A stretch of DNA of 64,000 bases, taken from the NCBI GenBank assembly GCA_036403235.1, contig DASWRI010000066.1:4186-68185 (forward strand). Reading direction: 5' to 3'. The position numbers and the translations under genes were made by a program. The notes beneath the pieces were generated by a model, which did not search any database, was not told where the DNA came from, and saw only the letters and a list, made by a program, of their open reading frames with translations. Below are positions 25,961 to 33,744 of the stretch, in pieces (the stretch's first letter is position 1; the number at the start of each line of letters is the position of its first letter). Source of the stretch: JBGTFE01 sp036403235 (GTDB taxonomy: Bacteria > Acidobacteriota > Blastocatellia > Pyrinomonadales > Pyrinomonadaceae).

Positions 25961-25963
25961 CGG

Positions 25964-25984
25964 TTTGCGATTTGCGATTTGCGA
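25964..25984. repeat. Heptamer repeat TTTGCGA x3
   Basis: Three perfect tandem TTTGCGA words (21 bp) directly after the terminator stem. No inverted partner is visible nearby. Confidence 0.85.
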
Positions 25985-26047
25985 TTTTTCCATCGATAAA
26001 TGTTAAGATTTCATTTTTACGGCTCAGTATTAGTCTTCGCCTGCTGG

Positions 26048-26068
26048 CTACTAACTACTGACTACTGA
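26048..26068. repeat. Heptamer repeat CTACTRA x3 before ileS
   Basis: CTACTAA, CTACTGA, CTACTGA in register (21 bp), followed by CCACTTTTT and the ileS ATG at 26078. The run occupies the position where a ribosome site would be expected; no Shine-Dalgarno is visible. Words resemble those at 481-551. Confidence 0.8.
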
Positions 26069-26077
26069 CCACTTTTT

Positions 26078-28945
26078 ATGACTGAAGCTTTAGAACTAAA
26101 GAAAACCGTTAATTTACCGAAAACCGATTTTGCGCAAAAGGCGAATTTAGCGCAGGCAGAGCCGGCGCGTTTGAAAAAATGGGGCGACACAGGGCTTTAT
26201 CAAAAGATTCGCGAAGCGCGCCGCAATGCGGAAAAATTCGTTCTGCACGACGGGCCGCCGTATGCCAACGCCGACATTCACATCGGCACGGCGCTCAATA
26301 AAATCCTCAAGGATTTCGTCGTCAAATCACGCTCGATGATGGGTTTCGATTCGCCTTATGTGCCGGGCTACGATTGTCACGGCCTGCCGATTGAAACGCA
26401 CGTCGAAAAAAAGCTCGCCGAAAAAGGCAAAAACAAAGCCGATTTGCCGGTCAACACTTTCCGCCGAATCTGCCGCCAGCACGCCGAACATGCGATGGAC
26501 GGGCAGACGCGCGATTTTTCGCGGCTCGGAATTCTCGGCGAATGGCAGACACCTTACCTGACGATGTCGAACGAATACGAATCGGAAACAGCGCGGCTTT
26601 TCGGGAAATTTCTGGAGCGCGGCTACGTTTACAAAGGCCTGCGCCCGGTTTACTGGTGCATTCACGACCAGACGGCGCTCGCCGAGGCGGAAGTCGAATA
26701 CAAGGAACACACATCGCCTTCGATTTACGTCAAATTTCCGCTTTTGTCGGACGCCGGACAGCTCGACGCGGCGCTCGCCGGAAAAAACGTTTTTGTCGTC
26801 ATCTGGACGACGACGCCGTGGACTCTGCCGGCGAATTTGGGAATCGCGGTTCATCCGGATTTTGATTATTCGGCGATTGAATCGGGCGGAGAAGTTTATA
26901 TCGTCGCTTCGGAGCTGGCGAAATCCTTCGCCGAAACCTGCAATTTAAGCGATACGAAAGAGCTCGCGCGTTTCAAAGGCGCGAAGCTCGACCGTCTCGA
27001 AGCGCGCCACGCGTGGCTCGACCGCGTTTCGTTTTTGATGAACGGCGAGCACGTCACCCTCGGCGGCGAGGCCGACGCCGAAACCGAGCTCGACGTGCGT
27101 TTTGAAAACAAAACCGCGCAAAAGAGCGGTACGGGCTGCGTTCACACGGCGCCCGGACACGGCGCGGACGATTTTCATATCGGAAAACTTTACGGTCTGG
27201 AAATCTACTGCCCGGTCGATAACGCCGGAAATTTTACGCCGGACGTCGAATATTTCGGCGGCGAAAATATCGTCAAGGCAAATCCGCGCATCATCGAGCT
27301 TTTGCAAGAGCGCGGAATGCTGCTCCGCGCGGAAAATTACAATCATCGCTACCCGCACTGCTGGCGCTGCAAAAATCCGGTGATTTTTCGCGCGACGCCG
27401 CAGTGGTTTATCTCGATGGACGCGGCCGCCAAAACCGGCGCGGGAAAATCGCTGCGCGAAAACGCTCTGCGCGAAATCGAAAACGTCAACTGGCATCCCG
27501 GCTGGGGCGAAGGCCGGATGACGAATATGGTCAAAGGCCGACCCGATTGGTGCGTTTCGCGCCAGCGCCTGTGGGGCGTGCCGATTCCGGTTTTCTACTG
27601 CGCGAAATGCGACGAAGCGATTGCCGAACCGGAAATCGTCAATCACGTCGCCGATATTTTTCTCAAAGAAACCGCCGACGCCTGGTATAACCGCGAGGCG
27701 AGCGAGCTTTTGCCCGCCGATTTCAAATGTCCGAAATGCGACGGCGCTGAATTTAATAAAGAAACCGACATTCTCGACGTCTGGTTCGATTCCGGTTCGT
27801 CGTGCGTCGCCGTGTTGGAAACGCGCGCGAATTTGCGTTTTCCGGCGGAAGTTTATCTCGAGGGCGGCGACCAGTTTCGCGGCTGGTTTAATTCTTCTTT
27901 GATGTGCGGTCTGGCGGCGCACGACGGCGCGCCGTATAAAAATTTAATCACGCACGGCTGGGTCGTCGACGGCGACGGCAAACAGATGCACAAATCGACC
28001 GGCAACGCGATTTCGCCGAACGAGGTCGTCGGCAAATCCGGCGCGGAAGTTCTGCGCCTGTGGGCGGCGGCGGTCGATTACACCGAAGATATGCGCTGCT
28101 CGGACGAAATCCTTTCGCGCATCGTCGACGCTTACCGCAAATTCAGAAATACTTTGCGTTACGCGCTCGGCAACCTCGACGGGTTTAATCACGAAACCGA
28201 TTCGGTGTCCGTTCGCGAAATGCTCGAAATCGACCGCTGGGCGCTGGCGAGCGTCGATAAAGCGATTGAAAAATGTCTGGAAGGCTACGAGAACTTTGAT
28301 TTTCAGACGGTTTATCAAACGCTCTACAGCCTTTGCACGGTGACGCTTTCGGCGCGCTATTTCGACATCATCAAAGATAGGCTTTATATTTTTGCGCCGA
28401 AATCGCTTGAAAGGCGTTCGGCACAGACGGCGCTTTACGAAATCACCGACAAATTGTGCCGTCTGATTGCGCCGATTTTGGCGTTTACGGCCGACGAAGC
28501 GTTTGAAAATCTGCCGAATCAAAAATTTGAATCGGTTCACCTGGCTGAATTTCCGAAAGTTTCGGGCGCTGATAATTCGCAACTTTTATCGGACTGGGAA
28601 CGTATTTTCTCTATCCGCGACGATGTTTTGAAACGGCTTGAAGAAGCGCGCAATGCCAAAGAAATCGGCTCGTCTTTGGAAGCCAAGATAATTTTGCAGG
28701 CGGACAGCGAAACGACGCGCTTTTTGCTTCCGTTTTACGAAGATTTGCGTTATATCTTTATCGTTTCGCAGGTCGAAGTTCACGAAGCGGCCGAGACGCG
28801 GGCGCAGATTCAAAAAGCCGACGGCGCAAAATGCGAGCGATGCTGGAATTACTCGGTGCGCGTCGGCGAATCGGAAAAATATCCGACCGTCTGCGAAAGA
28901 TGCGTCGGCGCGCTGACGCAGATTGAAAAATCGGCGGCGGCTTAA
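26078..28945 (+). CDS. ileS: Isoleucyl-tRNA synthetase
   Basis: A 955-residue class I synthetase of the bacterial IleRS type. The HIGH box reads HIGT (from His68, in ADIHIGTALNKILKD), and the KMSKS box reads KQMHKS (635-640, in GKQMHKSTGN); both are variants known within the family. An editing (CP1) domain lies between, with the TTTPWTLPANLGIAV motif, and a Cys-rich CERCW...CERC zinc site closes the C-terminus. It charges tRNA-Ile and proofreads valine. The start lacks a clear ribosome site. The leader upstream carries a terminator/antiterminator-like structure, so attenuation is likely but the signal is unknown. Confidence 0.97.
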   Translation: MTEALELKKTVNLPKTDFAQKANLAQAEPARLKKWGDTGLYQKIREARRNAEKFVLHDGPPYANADIHIGTALNKILKDFVVKSRSMMGFDSPYVPGYDCHGLPIETHVEKKLAEKGKNKADLPVNTFRRICRQHAEHAMDGQTRDFSRLGILGEWQTPYLTMSNEYESETARLFGKFLERGYVYKGLRPVYWCIHDQTALAEAEVEYKEHTSPSIYVKFPLLSDAGQLDAALAGKNVFVVIWTTTPWTLPANLGIAVHPDFDYSAIESGGEVYIVASELAKSFAETCNLSDTKELARFKGAKLDRLEARHAWLDRVSFLMNGEHVTLGGEADAETELDVRFENKTAQKSGTGCVHTAPGHGADDFHIGKLYGLEIYCPVDNAGNFTPDVEYFGGENIVKANPRIIELLQERGMLLRAENYNHRYPHCWRCKNPVIFRATPQWFISMDAAAKTGAGKSLRENALREIENVNWHPGWGEGRMTNMVKGRPDWCVSRQRLWGVPIPVFYCAKCDEAIAEPEIVNHVADIFLKETADAWYNREASELLPADFKCPKCDGAEFNKETDILDVWFDSGSSCVAVLETRANLRFPAEVYLEGGDQFRGWFNSSLMCGLAAHDGAPYKNLITHGWVVDGDGKQMHKSTGNAISPNEVVGKSGAEVLRLWAAAVDYTEDMRCSDEILSRIVDAYRKFRNTLRYALGNLDGFNHETDSVSVREMLEIDRWALASVDKAIEKCLEGYENFDFQTVYQTLYSLCTVTLSARYFDIIKDRLYIFAPKSLERRSAQTALYEITDKLCRLIAPILAFTADEAFENLPNQKFESVHLAEFPKVSGADNSQLLSDWERIFSIRDDVLKRLEEARNAKEIGSSLEAKIILQADSETTRFLLPFYEDLRYIFIVSQVEVHEAAETRAQIQKADGAKCERCWNYSVRVGESEKYPTVCERCVGALTQIEKSAAA

Positions 28946-28953
28946 TCAGGAAC

Positions 28954-28995
28954 GAACGCGGAGTCAACGAAGCCGGCTTTGTTTATTTCGCGTTC
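28954..28995. repeat. Small nested inverted repeat after ileS
   Basis: GAACGCG (28954-28960) pairs with CGCGTTC (28989-28995), and inside it AACGAAGCC pairs with GGCTTTGTT with one wobble. It lies just after the ileS stop and could act as a processing or termination hairpin, although no T run follows. Confidence 0.5.
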
Positions 28996-29012
28996 AATTC
29001 ATACATAAAGTT

Positions 29013-29447
29013 ATGTTAAAAAAATCATTGTTCGCGGCATTCATCGTTCTCGCTTTCGTTTCTTTTTCCCTCGCTCAAAAGGTTTACACGCCCGCCAAAG
29101 ATTCGGCGGAAAGAAAAGCTATTCTCGGCGCTTTGCGCGTGCCGGTCGAAAAGGAATTGAAACAGAAAGTTCAATTTTCAGTCGATAATTTCAACGTTCA
29201 GAGCAACTGGGCGTTCGTTGGCGGCGCTCCGCAAAATATGTCGGGCGGCGCGCCGAATTTTAAGGGCACCGATTATCAAAAAAGAATCGACGTCGATGCT
29301 TTTGATAACAACATTTTCGCGCTTTTGAAAAAAACCGGCGGCAGATGGAAAGTCGTAACGTATATGATTGGCTGCACGGACGTTTGTTACTTAAACTGGA
29401 CAAAAGATTATAAAGCGCCGAAGAAAATATTTCCCGGCGCTGAATAA
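29013..29447 (+). CDS. Small exported protein of unknown function
   Basis: A 144-residue protein with a clean signal peptide (cleavage near FSLAQK), so it is periplasmic or secreted. The mature domain starts with a YTPAKDSAERKAILGALR helix, then antiparallel strands (VQSNWAFVGG, RWKVVTYMIGCTDVCYLNW). The pattern of a short helix followed by a half-barrel resembles NTF2-like secreted proteins, but this is only a fold guess. Two cysteines (in GCTDVC) could form a disulphide. I chose ATG 29013 because the signal peptide begins there. It sits between ileS and lspA, 44 bp before the latter. Confidence 0.8.
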   Translation: MLKKSLFAAFIVLAFVSFSLAQKVYTPAKDSAERKAILGALRVPVEKELKQKVQFSVDNFNVQSNWAFVGGAPQNMSGGAPNFKGTDYQKRIDVDAFDNNIFALLKKTGGRWKVVTYMIGCTDVCYLNWTKDYKAPKKIFPGAE

Positions 29448-29491
29448 TTCAAGAGAGAAAAGGCTTCGGCCTTTACTGTTATAATTTTGCT

Positions 29492-30010
29492 GTGAATAAA
29501 AAAGATATTTTGTGGAAACTCGCTTATCTCGCCGTCTCGGGCGCGGTTTTTTCGATTGACCGGCTGACGAAAGGCTGGGCGTTTAAGAATTTGCGCTCCG
29601 GCGACATTCGCGAAGCCATTCCGAATTTTCTAAACTTCTCCTACGCCGAAAATCCGGGTGTCGCTTTTAGTTTTTTCAACGACCACGGCCAGACCGGCCG
29701 CTGGGGACTTTCGGCCGTCGCCATCGTCGCCGCGATTCTGGTTTTATATTATTTCTGGCGCGTGCCGCGCACGGACGACCGAATCTTAGGCGGCCTCGCG
29801 CTGCTTCTGGCCGGAATCGCCGGTAACGTCACCGACCGGTTGTGGTTCGGCTACGTCGTCGATTTTATCGACGTCCAGTTCGGCTCGTGGCATTACCCGA
29901 CCTTTAACGTCGCCGATACGGCAATCTGCATCGGCGCGGGACTGCTTATTTTAGATATACTTCTGAGTCGCAAAAAGAAGACGGAAACGGCAGAAGCCGA
30001 AAGCAAATAG
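29492..30010 (+). CDS. lspA: Lipoprotein signal peptidase (signal peptidase II)
   Basis: A 172-residue inner-membrane aspartic protease with four membrane helices. Conserved motifs are present: NPGVAFSFF, GNVTDRL, VVDFIDV and FNVADTAI; the catalytic aspartates are Asp124 and Asp142, as in the family. It removes signal peptides from diacylglyceryl-modified prolipoproteins. Start is GTG at 29492. It is the first gene of a tight lspA-GNAT-lgt run with 8-bp gaps, which puts both lipoprotein-maturation steps (Lgt, then LspA) in one operon. Confidence 0.96.
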   Translation: MNKKDILWKLAYLAVSGAVFSIDRLTKGWAFKNLRSGDIREAIPNFLNFSYAENPGVAFSFFNDHGQTGRWGLSAVAIVAAILVLYYFWRVPRTDDRILGGLALLLAGIAGNVTDRLWFGYVVDFIDVQFGSWHYPTFNVADTAICIGAGLLILDILLSRKKKTETAEAESK

Positions 30011-30018
30011 ATTTACGG

Positions 30019-30498
30019 ATGAATGTTTCTTTACGCGAAATCGATAAAAATAATTTTCTCGAATGCATCAATTTAAAAGTCGCGGGCGGGCAGGAAAATT
30101 TTGTCGCCGGCAACTTGATGTCGATTGCGCAGGCGAAGATTTACCCGACGCTAGAGATACGCGGCGTTTATGCCGGAGACGAGATGGTCGGATTTGCCAT
30201 GTTCGGTTTTTCGCCGGTCGAGGATAAATTTTATCTCGTGCGTTTGATGATTGACGAAAAACATCAGGGCAAAGGTTACGGCCGGGCCGCGGTTTTAGCG
30301 ATTATCGAAAGATTGCGCCGTCAGCCCGAATGCACCGAGATATTTCTGAGCTTTGTGCCCGAAAACAAGAACGCGGAAAAACTTTATACGAGCGTCGGCT
30401 TTGAGCGAACGGGCGAAACGGACGCGAAAAGCGGCGAGATTATTATGCGCTTTTTGCTTAAATCAAACGGCAACGGGCGACCGGCAACGAACAACTAA
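30019..30498 (+). CDS. GNAT family N-acetyltransferase
   Basis: A 159-residue acetyltransferase. Motif A is visible as LVRLMIDEKHQGKGYGRAAV (the Q/RxxGxG/A acetyl-CoA loop is QGKGYG), and motif B near FVPENKNAEKLYTSVGFERTG. The fold is close to SpeG/diamine- and RimI-like members, but the substrate cannot be told. It lies 8 bp after lspA and 8 bp before lgt, so translation is probably coupled. A role in lipoprotein or lipid metabolism is suggested only by position. Product begins MNVSLREIDKNNFLECINLK. Confidence 0.88.
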   Translation: MNVSLREIDKNNFLECINLKVAGGQENFVAGNLMSIAQAKIYPTLEIRGVYAGDEMVGFAMFGFSPVEDKFYLVRLMIDEKHQGKGYGRAAVLAIIERLRRQPECTEIFLSFVPENKNAEKLYTSVGFERTGETDAKSGEIIMRFLLKSNGNGRPATNN

Positions 30499-30506
30499 CA
30501 AACGAA

Positions 30507-31286
30507 ATGTATCCTGAACTTTTCCGCATCGGCAATTTTCCAATCAATACTTACGGCGTTCTTTTAGCCGTCGGAATGCTGCTCGCGCTTTTTGTCGCGG
30601 CAAAACTGGCCGCGCGCGACGGTTTGCCGCGCGACAGGATTTACGACCTTGGGCTCTGGACGCTTATCGGCGGTCTGCTCGGCTCGAAAATCCTGATGTA
30701 TTTCGTCGAGCCCGACGTGCAGATTTTTTCGCTCGATTTTCTGCGTTCGGGCGGCGTTTATTACGGCGGATTTATCGGCGGGTTTATCGCGCTCGTCGTG
30801 CTCATACGTTTTTACAAGCTGCCGTTCTGGAAAGTCGCCGACGCTTTCGCGCCCGGCCTTGCGCTCGGGCAGGCAATCGGACGGCAGGGCTGTTTTGCGG
30901 CGGGCTGCTGCTGGGGAAAGCCGACCGATTCCGTGTTCGGCGTCCATTTTACGGAAGCCGCGCACGAATTTACGGGCGTCCCGATTTACACCGAAACCGG
31001 CGCGCCGCTTCATCTGCACCCGACGCAGCTTTACGAATCGTTCACGATGCTGATTGTTTTCGGCATTCTCGTTTATCTGCACCGGCACAAAAAGTTCGAC
31101 GGGCAGATTTTAATCGCTTACGGCATCATTTACAGCATCGTCCGCTTTTCGATTGAATTTATCCGCGACGACCCGCGCGGTTTTTTGTTCGGCCTTTCGA
31201 CCTCGCAGATTATCAGTCTGATTGTCGGCGCATGCTCAGTCATCTTTTTGATTTGGCGGATGCGTCAGCCGGGGATAAAAGCTTAA
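30507..31286 (+). CDS. lgt: Prolipoprotein diacylglyceryl transferase
   Basis: A 259-residue inner-membrane protein with about seven membrane helices. The Lgt signature is present: YGGFIGGFIALV, GRQGCFAAGCCWGKPT, HPTQLYES and the C-terminal RFSIEFIRDDPRG. It transfers diacylglycerol from phosphatidylglycerol to the lipobox cysteine of prolipoproteins, the step before LspA. Last gene of the lspA-GNAT-lgt run. Downstream is a 340-bp spacer that contains the second 21-bp array. Confidence 0.96.
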   Translation: MYPELFRIGNFPINTYGVLLAVGMLLALFVAAKLAARDGLPRDRIYDLGLWTLIGGLLGSKILMYFVEPDVQIFSLDFLRSGGVYYGGFIGGFIALVVLIRFYKLPFWKVADAFAPGLALGQAIGRQGCFAAGCCWGKPTDSVFGVHFTEAAHEFTGVPIYTETGAPLHLHPTQLYESFTMLIVFGILVYLHRHKKFDGQILIAYGIIYSIVRFSIEFIRDDPRGFLFGLSTSQIISLIVGACSVIFLIWRMRQPGIKA

Positions 31287-31296
31287 TGCGACGCCT

Positions 31297-31569
31297 CTAA
31301 TTGATATTTTCATCGATGTAATTAACGAATACGCGCGTGTAATTAACGTTTACATGCGCGTATCCGTCATTTACACGCATGCATTCGTTGATTACACGCA
31401 TGCATTCGTTGATTACACGCATGCGTTCGTTGATTACATGCGTGCGTTCGTTAATTACATGCGTGCATTCGTTGATTACACGCGTGCGTTCGTTGATTAC
31501 ATCGATGTAATCAACGAACGCACGCGTGCAAATAACGTCCGCGCCGGTGTAAATGCGGTCGGCAGGCGT
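31297..31569. repeat. Degenerate tandem array with exact 21-bp period (array 2)
   Basis: Thirteen contiguous 21-bp units. Units at 31297, 31318 and 31339 read like GTAATTAACGAATACGCGCGT; the seven from 31360 to 31506 read like GCGTTCGTTGATTACATGCGT, which is the reverse orientation; the three from 31507 to 31569 return to the first orientation. The phase never slips. It lies between lgt and the pseudouridine synthase gene, both on the plus strand, and leaves no room for another gene; the remaining bases of the spacer 31287-31626 show nothing. Confidence 0.93.
31479..31528. repeat. Perfect 50-bp palindrome inside array 2
   Basis: Every base from 31479 to 31503 is complementary to its partner in 31504-31528, with no loop (centre ATC/GAT). 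It marks the point where the array units switch orientation. As RNA it would form a 25-bp hairpin with a minimal loop; no T run follows. Confidence 0.95.
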
Positions 31570-31629
31570 GTAAACTCAAATTAAATCGAAGGAATATTTA
31601 ATAATTCGGACGATTGTCTTAAACGCGTG

Positions 31630-32622
31630 ATGGAACAGGAAACAAGCGAAGCTCTCTTAAATTTTACGGTCGAAGCCGAGGCGGGCGGTAGGCGGCTCGA
31701 CGCATATCTTTCAAGCAAAATCGAAAAATGGTCGCGCTCGCGGCTGCAAAGATTGATTGACGACGGCGACGTAACGGTCAATCAAATTCAAGCCAAATCT
31801 TCCTACAGGGTGCGCGCGGGCGATGAAATCGAAGTCGAGCTGGCAGAGCTTCCGGCCGAAGTTTTCGAGCCGGAAAACATTCCGCTCAATGTCGTTTACG
31901 AAGATGAATTTTTAGCCGTCATCAACAAATCAGCCGGGATGGTCGTTCACCCCGGCGCGGGCGTCAGTTCGGGAACGCTCGCCAACGCCATCGCCTGGCA
32001 TTTTTTCAGGGACGGGCGACAAACGACGAGCGACGAAAAAACCGCCGCAATCCGCAATCCGCAATCCGCCTTTAGAGTCGGCATCGTTCATCGCCTCGAC
32101 AAAGACACTTCCGGACTGATTGTCGTCGCTAAAACGGACGAGATTCACGAAAATCTGTCGGAGCAGTTTCGCGAGCGCGAAGTTTATAAATCTTACGTCG
32201 CGCTGGTTCACGGCGAAACGGAAGAAAGCTCGGGAACAATCGAAGCGCCGATTGCGCGCGAAAAACACAATCGCGTGAAAATGAGCGTCCGCGCTCACGG
32301 GCGACACGCGCTTTCGCTCTGGAAGGCAAAGAAAAGATTCGAAAAATTTACGCTTCTCGCCGTCGAAATCAAAACCGGCCGGACGCATCAAATCCGCGTT
32401 CACCTGGCGTATATAAATCATCCGGTCGTCGGCGACGAAACTTACAACGCGGGGCGCGACAAAACCGTAAAGGATTTGAATGTGCGCCGCGCCATTGCCG
32501 GCTTAAACCGCTTTTTTCTGCACGCCGAAAAATTATCGTTTACGCATCCGGCGACCGGCGAGCGTTTAAATTTTACCGCGCCTTTGCCCGCCGACCTGGA
32601 AGAGTTTCTTGAATTGCTTTAA
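31630..32622 (+). CDS. rluD: Ribosomal large-subunit pseudouridine synthase, RluD/RluA family
   Basis: A 330-residue protein with an N-terminal S4 RNA-binding domain (about 14-75; RLDAYLSSKIEKWSRSRLQRLI) and a pseudouridine synthase domain with the catalytic Asp157 in HRLDKDTSG, plus GRTHQIRVHL and FFLHAEKLSF. It probably modifies 23S rRNA; the RluD assignment over RluC is by length and S4 layout. A 21-bp heptamer run (32045-32065) adds residues just before the HRLDKDTSG motif. ATG 31630 and a GTG one codon upstream are equally placed. Array 2 ends 60 bp upstream. Confidence 0.92.
   Translation: MEQETSEALLNFTVEAEAGGRRLDAYLSSKIEKWSRSRLQRLIDDGDVTVNQIQAKSSYRVRAGDEIEVELAELPAEVFEPENIPLNVVYEDEFLAVINKSAGMVVHPGAGVSSGTLANAIAWHFFRDGRQTTSDEKTAAIRNPQSAFRVGIVHRLDKDTSGLIVVAKTDEIHENLSEQFREREVYKSYVALVHGETEESSGTIEAPIAREKHNRVKMSVRAHGRHALSLWKAKKRFEKFTLLAVEIKTGRTHQIRVHLAYINHPVVGDETYNAGRDKTVKDLNVRRAIAGLNRFFLHAEKLSFTHPATGERLNFTAPLPADLEEFLELL
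32045..32065. repeat. In-frame heptamer repeat CCGCAAT x3 inside the pseudouridine synthase gene
   Basis: Three perfect CCGCAAT words, 21 bp, equal to seven codons. The encoded stretch (AAIRNPQSAFR region) replaces a short loop that normally directly precedes the GIVHRLDKD motif. Confidence 0.88.
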
Positions 32623-32626
32623 AAGA

Positions 32627-32661
32627 AAAAAAGCGGCGAAGGTGAGTTTCGCCGCTTTTTT
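32627..32661. terminator. Bidirectional intrinsic terminator
   Basis: AAAAAAGCGGCGAA (32627-32640) pairs with TTCGCCGCTTTTTT (32648-32661) around a 7-nt loop. It lies between the convergent pseudouridine synthase gene and the gene at 32683. Confidence 0.9.
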
Positions 32662-32682
32662 AAGTTTTCCAAAGTTATAAAT

Positions 32683-33567
32683 TTAACGTTGGAAATCGCC
32701 CGCGCTGCTGCTGCACACGCTGCCGCTTTTTTTCAAACAATTAAAGTCTTCGATAAAGAAATTTTCCGCTTCGAGCGGCTGACCGTCTTCTTTTGTGATG
32801 GAAACGAGAAACGCGTCGCGCGCGATAACTCCGATTTGTGAAGTATCAATCGCTCTCGCAATCGCGAAAGACGGCACGCGCGGCTCGTCGATTCCTCTGA
32901 CTTTCTGCGTTACCAATTCCATCTGCGTCAAAAAGTTAATTTCTCTGACGGTTTTGATAATCGGAGTTCCGTCGAGCGAATAACCGTTGCGCGCGCCCAA
33001 ATCCCTTAAAATCTGCGCGCCGTCTTCTTTTTCAATCCGGTCGGTGAATTCGACTTCGACGAGAATGCTCAAACCAAGTGGATTTTTTGTAAAATAGCCT
33101 TCCTCGGCGTCCAGGAGATTTGCCTGACGATTGTTTCCTTTCCGCGTCGCACTCGGAAAAACGAACATCGGATAGCTTTTTGCGATTTCCATCGCCTGTT
33201 TGCCTTCGTCGCCGGCTTTAAAGCTCGTGTCGAAAAGCTCGCCGTAACTGTTAAAATAAAGAAGACTTCCGTCGTAATTATAAGCCGGCAGCGTTTCAAT
33301 CAACCGGACGTTGTTGTGATTTTCGTCAGCGTTTTTGGTGAAGACCGATTTTCCGTCCTGACCGTTGACGCGATTGAGGATTGCGTAAGGCTGAACGCCG
33401 TTTAGGTCGTAATATTTATCGCTGAAGTCAAAAGGTCTCGTTTCTCCTTCCGGAGAAAAAACGTCTAAACCCGCGCCCGAACGTTGAGCCATTGCCGTAA
33501 CGCAGCCGATTGCCGCGAAAATTGAGATAAGAATTAAATTGGTGATGATAGAGTTTATTTTTTTCAT
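32683..33567 (-). CDS. Exported protein of unknown function
   Basis: A 294-residue protein with a signal peptide (MKKINSIITNLILISIFAAI, cleavage near AMAQ). The mature protein has no cysteine until its C-terminal CLKKSGSVC. It has mixed strands and helices (KQAMEIAKSYPMFVFPSATR, IGVIARDAFLVSITKEDGQ) and no recognised motif. A ribosome site AAGGGAA precedes the start. It ends at a strong bidirectional terminator and looks monocistronic. Function unknown. Confidence 0.75.
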   Translation of the reverse strand: MKKINSIITNLILISIFAAIGCVTAMAQRSGAGLDVFSPEGETRPFDFSDKYYDLNGVQPYAILNRVNGQDGKSVFTKNADENHNNVRLIETLPAYNYDGSLLYFNSYGELFDTSFKAGDEGKQAMEIAKSYPMFVFPSATRKGNNRQANLLDAEEGYFTKNPLGLSILVEVEFTDRIEKEDGAQILRDLGARNGYSLDGTPIIKTVREINFLTQMELVTQKVRGIDEPRVPSFAIARAIDTSQIGVIARDAFLVSITKEDGQPLEAENFFIEDFNCLKKSGSVCSSSAGDFQR

Positions 33568-33744
33568 TGCTGTATTCCCTTGTTTTTTTGTTTAGATTTG
33601 CCCTCTCGCTATCACTGTCTTTTTATTTCCGGAAAAAAGACACGCGGCCGAAATTTTTTTTGAAATTGGTATTTTGCCCGAAATTTTGGTATGAAATTAA
33701 TATCTGTAAACGCAACTCTTCTAAAATTTAATTCGGTTTTGAAT

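Noticed and set aside
31354..31584. Open reading frame across array 2 with a seven-residue repeat (DYTHAFV)
   Set aside because: A 21-bp period keeps a frame open automatically on both strands. It has no ribosome site, and arrays 1 and 3 give the same artefact with unrelated peptides.
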